Of a stretch of DNA of 22,054 nt, positions 16,109 through 22,054 are shown piece after piece; within the stretch, counting starts at the first letter, position 1, and each line of letters opens with the position of its first letter. The notes below the pieces were generated by a model that ran no database searches, had not been told where the DNA came from, and saw only the letters and a program-made list of their open reading frames with translations. Made by a program: the position numbers and the translations under genes. The stretch comes from an uncultured Blautia sp. (GTDB lineage Bacteria > Bacillota_A > Clostridia > Lachnospirales > Lachnospiraceae): NCBI GenBank assembly GCA_905209435.1, contig CAJLTE010000055.1, positions 1 to 22,054 of the forward strand. Reading direction: 5' to 3'.

Positions 16109-16825
16109 ATGCCGGATGCTTTTTCCAGAATGGAAACACTGCTTGGTGATGCGGGTGCTGATAAACTGAGCAGGGCGAAGATTGCTGTTTTCGGACTTGG
16201 CGGGACCGGCTCTTTTGTTGCCGAGGCTCTGGCCAGATGTGGAGTGGCGAGTCTTACGCTTGTGGATAACAAAATGGTGTCTGTGACAGATATCAACAGA
16301 CAATTGTATGCACTTCGTTCCACTGTTGGCATGAGCAATGTTCAGGTTGCCAAAATGAGAATCCGAGATATTGATGAGGGTATTCTGGTGCACACATATG
16401 AGACATTTTATAATAATGAGACTGCCGGAATGTTTGATTTGAAAAATTACGATTATATAATAGATACAATGAATACTGTACAGTCAAAGATACTGCTGAT
16501 TGAGAATGCGAAAGCGAGAGGAATCCCTGTTATATCCTGCATGAGTCTGGAGGATAAGCTGGATCCGTCAAAGCTGGAAGTTATGGATATTTCCAGAAGC
16601 AGTGCATGCCCGATGGCGAAACAGATAAAGACAGAGCTGCGAAAAAGAGGAATCCACAGAGTGAAAGTTCTTTGCTCCAGGGAGAAAACTGCGAATGTGC
16701 AGACTCACGGAAGTATTTCATTTGTACCGGGCGCAGCAGGAATGCTGCTTGCAGGTGTGGTTGTCAGAGAACTGCTGGGGAAATCTGGCAGCATATCTCA
16801 GATGAAATACAGGAAAATAAGATAA
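16109..16825 (+). CDS. tcdA: tRNA threonylcarbamoyladenosine dehydratase (TcdA/CsdL)
   Basis: A 238-residue ThiF/E1-like enzyme that, by family, uses ATP to cyclise t6A37 of ANN-decoding tRNAs to ct6A. The adenylate-binding loop is VFGLGGTGSFVAEALARCG (residues about 27-45), followed by LTLVDNKMVSVTDINRQLYA. The later block DKLDPSKLEVMDISRSSACP and LRKRGIHRVKVLCSRE match TcdA rather than ThiF or MoeB. GSISFVPGAAGMLLAGVVVREL is at the C-terminus. AGGAGG lies 7 nt before the ATG. Confidence 0.92.
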   Translation: MPDAFSRMETLLGDAGADKLSRAKIAVFGLGGTGSFVAEALARCGVASLTLVDNKMVSVTDINRQLYALRSTVGMSNVQVAKMRIRDIDEGILVHTYETFYNNETAGMFDLKNYDYIIDTMNTVQSKILLIENAKARGIPVISCMSLEDKLDPSKLEVMDISRSSACPMAKQIKTELRKRGIHRVKVLCSREKTANVQTHGSISFVPGAAGMLLAGVVVRELLGKSGSISQMKYRKIR

Positions 16826-16956
16826 TATGGACAGGTATGTCAAAACTTTATGCAGAATAGCAGCGTGTGAACAGTATGGAAATATCGGTGAGAGAAACGA
16901 AAGCAAACCGAACAGAGAATTCAGAAATAAGATAGAAAGATAGAGGAATAAGATCT

Positions 16957-17895
16957 GTGAATCAGAATGTAATAGAGAAATTTAATAATCTGCTGGGAGA
17001 AGAGAATGTTAAGGTAAATGAGCCAATGAAGCGCCATACAACGTTTCGTATCGGAGGTCCGGCAGATTACTTTTTACTGCCGTCTTCTTCGGAAGAGGTG
17101 AAGGGAATTATTGAAATCTGCAAGGAAGAAGCCCTGCCATATTTTATCCTTGGCAACGGAAGCAATCTTCTGGTCAGTGATGACGGATACAGAGGGGTGA
17201 TCATACAGCTTTACAGAAATTATGGCGAGATTTCTGTGGAGGGAAATATGATCCGCGCAAATGCAGGCGCTCTGCTTTCACAGATTGCATCAGCAGCTAA
17301 GAATGCGTCACTCACAGGTTTCGAATTTGCGGGAGGCATTCCGGGTACACTCGGCGGTGCGGTTGTTATGAATGCAGGCGCATATGGTGGAGAGATGAAG
17401 AATGTGCTGAAAGAGGTCACTGTAATGACCGGTGACGGAGAGGTTATTACTCTTCCGGCAGAGAAACTTGAGATGGGATATCGTACAAGCATTGTAAAGA
17501 AAAATGGTTATCTGGTACTGAGTGCTGTGCTCATGCTTGAAGAGGGTGACCAGGAAGCGATAAAGGCGAGAATGAAAGAACTGACCGAGCAGAGGGTCAG
17601 CAAACAGCCGCTGGAGTTTCCGAGTGCGGGAAGCACATTTAAACGTCCGGAAGGATATTTTGCAGGTAAATTGATCATGGATGCAGGTCTGAGGGGATAT
17701 CAGACAGGCGGTGCTCAGGTGGCTGAGAAGCACTGCGGATTTGTGATCAACAAGGATAACGCAACAGCAGCAGATGTATGCAGGCTGATGAAAGACGTAC
17801 AGGATAAGGTTAAGGAACAGTTTGGTGTAACTCTTGAACCGGAAGTAAAGTTTCTGGGTGACTTTGGAGAGGCATTTGGACTGAATATAAAGTGA
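16957..17895 (+). CDS. murB: UDP-N-acetylenolpyruvoylglucosamine reductase
   Basis: A 312-residue flavoenzyme that reduces UDP-GlcNAc-enolpyruvate to UDP-MurNAc in peptidoglycan synthesis. FAD-binding motifs are visible: RHTTFRIGGPADYFL, LGNGSNLLVSDDGYRG and EFAGGIPGTLGGAVVMNAGA. The active-site region is FPSAGSTFKRPEGYFAGKLI, and the C-terminal Glu is in TLEPEVKFLG. It has the short (type II) form. The start codon is GTG, with AGAGGA about 9 nt upstream; the next ATG would remove conserved residues. rapZ follows after 13 nt, starting the conserved murB-rapZ-whiA-crh run. Confidence 0.95.
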   Translation: MNQNVIEKFNNLLGEENVKVNEPMKRHTTFRIGGPADYFLLPSSSEEVKGIIEICKEEALPYFILGNGSNLLVSDDGYRGVIIQLYRNYGEISVEGNMIRANAGALLSQIASAAKNASLTGFEFAGGIPGTLGGAVVMNAGAYGGEMKNVLKEVTVMTGDGEVITLPAEKLEMGYRTSIVKKNGYLVLSAVLMLEEGDQEAIKARMKELTEQRVSKQPLEFPSAGSTFKRPEGYFAGKLIMDAGLRGYQTGGAQVAEKHCGFVINKDNATAADVCRLMKDVQDKVKEQFGVTLEPEVKFLGDFGEAFGLNIK

Positions 17896-17908
17896 CAGGA
17901 GATAAGAA

Positions 17909-18796
17909 ATGCGTTTTGTAATTGTTACAGGAGTATCAGGGGCAGGAAAAACAGCTGCATTGAAAATGCTGGAAGATGCAAATTATTTTTGTGTAGATAA
18001 TCTTCCGATTCCGCTACTGGAAAAGTTTGCATCACTGATGCCGGAGATACATGGAGAGGATGTACAGAATGTGGCACTGGGAATTGATGCGAGAAGCGGT
18101 CGTTCCCTGGATGAACTGGAGATCGTCTTGGATAGGATGAAAGCTGCGGGATATGATTTCGAAATTTTGTTTCTGGATGCAGAGGACAGTGTACTCGTTA
18201 AGAGATATAAGGAAACCAGAAGAAGCCATCCTCTTGCTATGGGCGGAAGAGTGGATGACGGCATCCGTCTGGAAAGAGAAAAAATGCGTTTTCTGAAAGA
18301 GCGGGCTGATTATATTATTGATACCAGTCATCTTTTGACCAGGGAACTGAAACAGGAAATTGACAGGATTTTTGTGGAGAATCAGGAATTCTGCAATATG
18401 ATGATTTCTGTATTATCATTTGGTTTTAAATATGGAATACCGGCAGACGCAGATCTTGTATTTGATGTGCGCTTCCTGCCGAATCCGTATTATGTAGATG
18501 AACTCAGACCGCTGACCGGACTGGATGAACGCGTTTTTAATTATGTAATGGACTGTGATACGGCGAGGAAATTTGCGGATAAGCTGGAGGATATGATTAC
18601 TTTTCTTATTCCAAATTATGTAAAAGAGGGAAAGACGAATCTGGTGATTGCAATCGGATGTACAGGCGGTAAGCATCGTTCGGTTACGCTGGCACGGGAA
18701 TTGTACTCCAGACTTTCAAAGAATACAAAATATGGATTCAGGCTGGAACACAGAGATGTGGAGAAGGATCGCCTGGTAAAAAAACAGGAAGGATGA
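17909..18796 (+). CDS. rapZ: RapZ/YvcJ nucleotide-binding protein
   Basis: A 295-residue P-loop protein of the RapZ family. In E. coli RapZ is an RNase E adaptor controlling the small RNA GlmZ and so amino-sugar synthesis. In Bacillus (YvcJ) the role is less clear and affects competence and phosphorylation. The Walker A is GVSGAGKT (residues 8-15). The middle has LFLDAEDSVLVKRYKETRRSHPL, and the C-terminal domain ends with IGCTGGKHRSVTLARELY, the conserved RapZ signature. It lies between murB and whiA, 10 nt before the latter. Confidence 0.94.
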   Translation: MRFVIVTGVSGAGKTAALKMLEDANYFCVDNLPIPLLEKFASLMPEIHGEDVQNVALGIDARSGRSLDELEIVLDRMKAAGYDFEILFLDAEDSVLVKRYKETRRSHPLAMGGRVDDGIRLEREKMRFLKERADYIIDTSHLLTRELKQEIDRIFVENQEFCNMMISVLSFGFKYGIPADADLVFDVRFLPNPYYVDELRPLTGLDERVFNYVMDCDTARKFADKLEDMITFLIPNYVKEGKTNLVIAIGCTGGKHRSVTLARELYSRLSKNTKYGFRLEHRDVEKDRLVKKQEG

Positions 18797-18806
18797 TACA
18801 GGAGAG

Positions 18807-19766
18807 ATGTCTTTTTCAGGGATGGTGAAGGAAGAACTTTCCAGACAGATTGGATTGGCCAGACATTGCAAAATGGCAGAACTGGCTGCGATTTTATGTT
18901 CCTGTGGGAAAATGGAATGTTTTTCAGGGGACAGTAAACTGAAAATCCAGACGGAAAATGAAGCAGTTGCAAGAAAGTGCTTTACATTATTGCAAAAAAC
19001 ATTTAATATAGAAACAAAGATATTTGTACGTGAGAACAGTCACTTGAAACGGGTGAAGGTATATACAATAGAAATAACTGATCCCGAAGAAATCCAGGTA
19101 ATTTTTCAGGCACTGCGGCTTGTCACGAACAGTATCGACCAGGGTACGCTTGTATTGTCGGATATGCTGGTGGTACAGCAGAATTGCTGCAAACGGGCGT
19201 TTATCAGGGGAGCTTTTTTAGCATCCGGTTCAATCAGTGATCCTGAGAAGGGGTATCATTTTGAGATTGTATGTTCTGATGCAAAAAGAGCAGAGCAGCT
19301 ACAGACGATCATCCGCAGTTTTTCGGTAGATGCCAAAATCGTACAGCGTAAGAAATCACATGTGGTCTATGTGAAAGAAGGTGCGCAGATTGTTGACATG
19401 CTTGCTGTTATGGAAGCTAATGTGGCATTGATGGACCTGGAGAACATCCGCATACTGAAGGAAATGAGAAATTCAGTAAACAGAAAAGTAAACTGTGAAA
19501 CTGCGAATATTAATAAAACCGTAAATGCAGCCGTCAAGCAGATGGAGGATATTAAGCTGGTCCGGCAGAAAATAGGATTTGAGCAGCTTAATGAAGGACT
19601 TGCACAGGTTGCTGAACTTCGGATGCAGTATCCGGAAGCTACACTAAAAGAATTAGGAATGATGTTAAGCCCGCAGGTGGGCAAATCGGGAGTCAATCAC
19701 AGACTGAGAAAGCTGAGTGCAATGGCTGACGAACTGCGGGAGAAACAAGGAGGAGAATTATTATGA
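18807..19766 (+). CDS. whiA: sporulation/division regulator WhiA
   Basis: A 319-residue WhiA: an N-terminal LAGLIDADG-homing-endonuclease-like domain that has lost nuclease activity, and a C-terminal helix-turn-helix domain. Recognisable blocks are MSFSGMVKEELSRQ, RAFIRGAFLASGSISDPEKGYHFE and CETANINKTVNAAVKQMEDI. The helix-turn-helix end is TLKELGMMLSPQVGKSGVNHRLRKL. In Firmicutes WhiA influences cell division and chromosome segregation. The best Shine-Dalgarno (GGAG at 18801-18804) is only 2 nt from the ATG, while AAGGA at 18789 is about 13 nt away, so initiation may be inefficient or coupled to rapZ. Its stop overlaps crh by ATGA. Confidence 0.95.
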   Translation: MSFSGMVKEELSRQIGLARHCKMAELAAILCSCGKMECFSGDSKLKIQTENEAVARKCFTLLQKTFNIETKIFVRENSHLKRVKVYTIEITDPEEIQVIFQALRLVTNSIDQGTLVLSDMLVVQQNCCKRAFIRGAFLASGSISDPEKGYHFEIVCSDAKRAEQLQTIIRSFSVDAKIVQRKKSHVVYVKEGAQIVDMLAVMEANVALMDLENIRILKEMRNSVNRKVNCETANINKTVNAAVKQMEDIKLVRQKIGFEQLNEGLAQVAELRMQYPEATLKELGMMLSPQVGKSGVNHRLRKLSAMADELREKQGGELL

Positions 19767-20017
19767 TCAAAAAACCAATCACCATTAATTTATCCACAGG
19801 TCTGGAAGCACGTCCAGTAGCACAGCTGGTACAGGTTGCAAGCCAGTTTAACAGTGAGATTTATGTAGAGATTGGAAAGAAACGAGTGAACGCAAAGAGC
19901 ATTATGGGAATGATGACTCTTGGACTTGATGCGGGGGAAGAAATCACATTATCTGCAAATGGTGATGACGAAGAAGCTGCAATGACAAGTATTGAGCAGT
20001 ATTTAAGCAATCAGTAA
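19763..20017 (+). CDS. crh: Crh-like HPr-family protein with Glu15
   Basis: An 84-residue HPr-fold protein. True HPr carries His15 (GLHARP) that receives phosphate from Enzyme I; here the motif is TGLEARP, with Glu at exactly position 15, so it cannot act in PTS sugar transport. Ser46 is kept (NAKSIMGM), the HPr-kinase site through which Bacillus Crh (Gln15) binds CcpA in carbon catabolite control. The location immediately after whiA matches Bacillus crh. The start overlaps the whiA stop (ATGA), with AAGGAGG upstream. A true HPr gene would have to be elsewhere. The gene symbol rests on synteny plus the missing His. Confidence 0.88.
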   Translation: MIKKPITINLSTGLEARPVAQLVQVASQFNSEIYVEIGKKRVNAKSIMGMMTLGLDAGEEITLSANGDDEEAAMTSIEQYLSNQ

Positions 20018-20045
20018 TCAGAATTCAGATTTCTTGAAATATAGG

Positions 20046-20084
20046 ACACATCCGGAAGGGAAGACCGCTTTTCGGATGTGTTTT
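20046..20084 (+). terminator. terminator of the murB-crh operon
   Basis: ACACATCCG (20046-20054) pairs with CGGATGTGT (20073-20081), with an 18-nt loop that can form further G-A-rich/TTTT contacts, followed by TTTT. It lies 29 nt after the crh stop. Confidence 0.8.
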
Positions 20085-20094
20085 GCTGTATTAG

Positions 20095-20258
20095 ATTATT
20101 ATTCACAATAGCTGTCCTGCGAGGTGTTTTGGCATGCATATGCCAAAATCCCGAGACATACGGTGGGAATTTATGCATGAAGTATAATACTCCTTGGGTT
20201 TTGCACAAGGAGCTTCATATTTTTTACATCGCGAAGCGTAATTGCTGTGAACTGTAAT
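20095..20258 (+). repeat. MITE-like terminal-inverted-repeat element, copy 2
   Basis: It shares with copy 1 (1807-1952), in order, GCGAGGTGTTTT (20119-20130), CCCGAGACATAC (20150-20161), GAATTTATGC (20167-20176) and CATCGCGAAGC (20227-20237). Ends ATTATTATTCACA (20095-20107) and TGTGAACTGTAAT (20246-20258) are inverted repeats matching at 10 of 13 positions. The centre differs: where copy 1 has a short perfect hairpin, this copy carries about 31 nt more, with ATGAAG/CTTCAT and CTCCTTG/CAAGGAG arms followed by a T run (20219-20225), so it looks like an intrinsic terminator. Confidence 0.75.
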
Positions 20259-20277
20259 GTATTTGGGCGATTATAAG

Positions 20278-20306
20278 TTGACCATGAGAATAAAACAGGG
20301 TATAAT
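20278..20306 (+). promoter_or_regulatory. strong sigma-A promoter of the SipW-like gene
   Basis: TTGACC (20278-20283) and a perfect TATAAT (20301-20306) are 17 nt apart. The start near 20313 would give a leader of about 240 nt that includes the whole of repeat copy 2 (20353-20490) as RNA. Confidence 0.8.
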
Positions 20307-20352
20307 GAGGTTACTGTTTGAGCAATTTGTGGATATCTGTCGGAGGACAGTA

Positions 20353-20490
20353 TTTTATGTCATAGGAAATTACTTCGTAATGTTCCTATGACATAAAACT
20401 CCGGGCAGGATCGCACTGCGTCGGAGAGGAATCATGTCGCTGGAGCGACCCGCCGCAGGCGGAGAATCCTGCAAGCAGGATTCTTTCTTG
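20353..20490 (+). repeat. modular hairpin repeat, copy 2 (order A-C-B)
   Basis: Module A (20353-20398) is a near-perfect hairpin with 16-bp outer arms (TTTTATGTCATAGGAA with its complement), an inner ATTAC/GTAAT stem and one bulged G. Module C (about 20399-20434) has CTCCG/CGGAG and GCAG/CTGC stems. It also carries GCAGGATCG (20405-20413) and GAGGAATCA (20426-20434) with a 12-nt spacer, the layout of a sigma-H promoter. Module B (20434-20490) has the same three hairpins as copy 1. The copy lies between the sigma-A promoter and the SipW-like gene, so it is probably transcribed as leader. Confidence 0.87.
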
Positions 20491-20555
20491 TGGAACGTGA
20501 GTTGTGAACAGTGATATAGCGAACGAAGAGATTAAAGAAATAAGGAGCGTAGCGA

Positions 20556-21713
20556 ATGTCGAAATTTTTGAAATTTATAGTACATTTTATAGTGATATGC
20601 ACCATCATCTGTGTAGTTGGACTGGCGCTTCCGCCTTTCCTTGGAGTTACGACGGAGATTATGGATGACTCCAGTAAGGATACGAACCTGCCGATGGGAT
20701 CTGTTACATATGCAATTCCGGTAAAGACAGATGAAGCCACAGTTGGAGATTCTATTCTGTATCAGGCTGATTCAAAAGCGTACCGTTATATGATCACCGA
20801 GATGGATAAAGAAACTAATATCTTTAAGGTGATTGATTCGTCTGATAAAAACGCAGAACCGGTTACGGTTGAGGTAAAGAATTATATCCCCAAAGTTGTG
20901 ATTACAATTGGATATGTAGGATATCTTCTGGTCGCAACAGAGAGTATCGAAGGTCTTATTATTCTCGGATTGGCAGTGCTTTTCCTTGTAATCCTTTACA
21001 TTGTTGCAGAGCTTTTGAAAAAAGAACCGCAGGAGGATGATTATGACCAGGCAGACACAGAGCCTGGATATGTTAAAAGCAAGAAAGAACTCAAGAGAGA
21101 AGAGAAAGCAAGAGAGAAACGTTACAAAGAAGAAGAGCGTCAGATCAAGAAAGAAGAGAGAGCACGCAGAAAAGGAAAAGAGCCGGAGCGTAAAAAAATT
21201 AAAACGGGCGGGTTTGTAGACGAGATTTATGAAGATGATCTGGAACCTGCACAGCCAAAACAGCAGACTGTTGCTCAGGAGGCTACGGCAGCCACTACTG
21301 AAGCGCATGAACTTCTTAAGAAAGAAATTGCAGCAGCTACAGCTGATGAACCTGCCAGAACAGAAACAACTGCACAACAGGCAGAAACAATACCGCAGAG
21401 TTCTGTTTCAGGAAAAACTGAAGTAATCGTACCTAAGGTGAAAGAACAGCTGAGACAGAAAGCGAGTGTTTCGAATGAGGGACTGGCAGACTTAAATGCA
21501 GTTTCAGAGACGACTGCCGGATCAGAACAGGAGGAAGCGCCTGTAGAGGTAAAACGTATGGTAATTCCGGCCTGGTCAGCAGCGCAGCTGGCAGAAGCAG
21601 CCAAGAAGCAGGGAGATGCTCCTGATATTGTAAGAGATGATGTAACAAAGGTTACGCTTTTTGATTATTCAGATATTATAGCAGATGAAAATCCTCTGCA
21701 GTCAGAAGAATAG
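20556..21713 (+). CDS. SipW/S26B signal peptidase-like membrane protein, probably inactive, with long charged tail
   Basis: A 385-residue protein. Transmembrane helix 1 is at about 7-29, and an extracytoplasmic domain at 30-125 follows the type I signal peptidase (SipW/S26B) pattern. LPMGSVTYAIPVK...VGDSILYQ lines up with the usual P-x-G-S-x-V-x-V-K...VGDIxxY, and VVITIGYVGYLLVATESIEG with the C-terminal block. The SGSMEP motif is replaced by DSSKDT (a Ser, Ser40, survives), and the ITHRI histidine is lost (AYRYMIT), so activity is doubtful. Helix 2 (about 127-152) leads to a long cytoplasmic tail: Lys/Glu/Arg-rich at 170-215 (likely coiled coil), then Ala/Thr/Glu-rich, ending in WSAAQLAEAAKK and VTKVTLFDYSDII. 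AAGGAG lies 8 nt before the ATG. It is monocistronic between a strong promoter and a terminator. Confidence 0.7.
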   Translation: MSKFLKFIVHFIVICTIICVVGLALPPFLGVTTEIMDDSSKDTNLPMGSVTYAIPVKTDEATVGDSILYQADSKAYRYMITEMDKETNIFKVIDSSDKNAEPVTVEVKNYIPKVVITIGYVGYLLVATESIEGLIILGLAVLFLVILYIVAELLKKEPQEDDYDQADTEPGYVKSKKELKREEKAREKRYKEEERQIKKEERARRKGKEPERKKIKTGGFVDEIYEDDLEPAQPKQQTVAQEATAATTEAHELLKKEIAAATADEPARTETTAQQAETIPQSSVSGKTEVIVPKVKEQLRQKASVSNEGLADLNAVSETTAGSEQEEAPVEVKRMVIPAWSAAQLAEAAKKQGDAPDIVRDDVTKVTLFDYSDIIADENPLQSEE

Positions 21714-21736
21714 AATATAAGAAGTAAAGATAAAAG

Positions 21737-21779
21737 AACGTGTTTCTTCCTATATAATATAGAAGAAACACGTTTTTTT
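21737..21779 (+). terminator. intrinsic terminator after the SipW-like gene
   Basis: A perfect 13-bp stem, AACGTGTTTCTTC (21737-21749) with GAAGAAACACGTT (21762-21774), runs into seven Ts at 21773-21779. Confidence 0.92.
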
Positions 21780-21905
21780 ATGTCGTAGGAAGTTACTCTG
21801 TAATGTTCCTGTGACATAAAAAGCCCCCCCAGTCAGGATCGCACTGCATTGGAGAGAAATCATGTCGCTGGAGCGACCCGCCGCAGGCGGAGAATACTGT
21901 GTAAA
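21775..21905 (+). repeat. modular hairpin repeat, copy 3 (order A-C-B)
   Basis: Module A (21775-21822) is a long hairpin starting in the T run of the terminator; its arms hold through G-U pairs (GTCGTAGG with CCTGTGAC). Module C (21823-21862) keeps CAGGATCGCACTGC. Module B (from 21862) has the first two hairpins identical to copy 2. The third is diverged to GAATACTG...CAGTTC but can still pair (ACTG/CAGT). It lies between the terminator and an AT-rich stretch (about 21906-22030) in which I see no gene. Confidence 0.82.
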
Positions 21906-22030
21906 AGAGCAGTTCTTTCTATAATAATACGAAATATGATAAAGATTATCAGGAAGCAGCAAAGAAAACATAAGAAAAATATTGTACAGAAACAAGAACA
22001 AAAAAATATTAAAAAAAGTAAAAAAAACAC

Positions 22031-22054
22031 TTGCATTTTTCTGAGAGGTCGTGT
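22031..22054 (+). promoter_or_regulatory. possible strong promoter cut by the window end
   Basis: TTGCAT (22031-22036) follows a long A-rich tract (about 22000-22030) resembling an UP element. Seventeen nt later the window ends with a T, the place where a TATAAT would begin. Such promoters often precede tRNA or rRNA genes in this group, but the -10 box is not in view. Confidence 0.35.

Noticed and set aside
19763..20017. Annotation as the general PTS phosphocarrier HPr
   Set aside because: The essential His15 is Glu, and the gene lies after whiA rather than with Enzyme I.
20341..20366. Leader peptide after GGAGG at 20342, starting at the ATG within module A
   Set aside because: The frame stops after two codons (ATG TCA TAG), so it is unlikely to be a meaningful peptide.
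10442..21905. CRISPR array
   Set aside because: The repeats are few, far apart, composed of different modules and not separated by regular spacers.

Overview
The window reads as a low-to-mid GC, spore-forming, anaerobic Firmicute. The gene set and codon use suggest Clostridia, most likely Lachnospiraceae (Blautia/Ruminococcus/Dorea-like). The evidence is a complete spoIIA operon, a spoVA operon, a T-box in front of valS, a Crh-type HPr and AGGAGG ribosome binding sites throughout. The genus is inferred from gene order and style, not from a marker gene.

Layout. (1) 1-1806: the possible tail of an upstream gene, then an AAA-ATPase-like/PDDEXK protein. (2) 1807-1952: a small terminal-inverted-repeat element. 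(3) 1986-5072: a TTGACA/TATAGT promoter, a valine T-box leader with a readable GUA specifier, and valS. A membrane sulfatase of the LTA-synthase family follows at 5085-7109. (4) 7110-7484: a gene-free region with a promoter and a structured leader. (5) 7485-10316: folC, an overlapping 50-residue ORF, and a zinc-ribbon/TPR membrane protein. (6) 10442-12085: a repeat copy that contains the sigma-H-like promoter of spoIIAA-spoIIAB-sigF. (7) Minus strand, 15945-12160: a sigma-G-type promoter, then spoVAB-AC-AD-AE-AA, then a separately promoted preQ1-I riboswitch and queT. (8) Plus strand, 16109-20017: tcdA, then murB-rapZ-whiA-crh (the usual yvcK is missing). (9) 20018-22054: repeats, a strong promoter, a signal-peptidase-like membrane protein that lacks part of its catalytic centre, a terminator, another repeat copy, and what looks like the start of a strong promoter cut by the window edge.

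How the genes connect. SpoIIAA/SpoIIAB/SigF form the forespore partner-switch that starts compartment-specific transcription. The SpoVA proteins are the later dipicolinate channel made in the forespore. The two blocks converge on the strong hairpin at 12121-12152. The murB-rapZ-whiA-crh block links wall precursor synthesis, small-RNA/nucleotide signalling, division control and carbon catabolite control.

The most unusual signals are two families of dispersed structured repeats. Family 1 (two copies) has imperfect terminal inverted repeats and a variable centre. Family 2 (three copies) is built of three hairpin modules in two different orders. Its middle module keeps the spacing of a sigma-H promoter in all three copies, and in one copy it coincides with the spoIIA promoter. 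Other points of interest are a Crh with Glu at position 15 and a SipW-like protein with a degenerate active site and a long charged tail.
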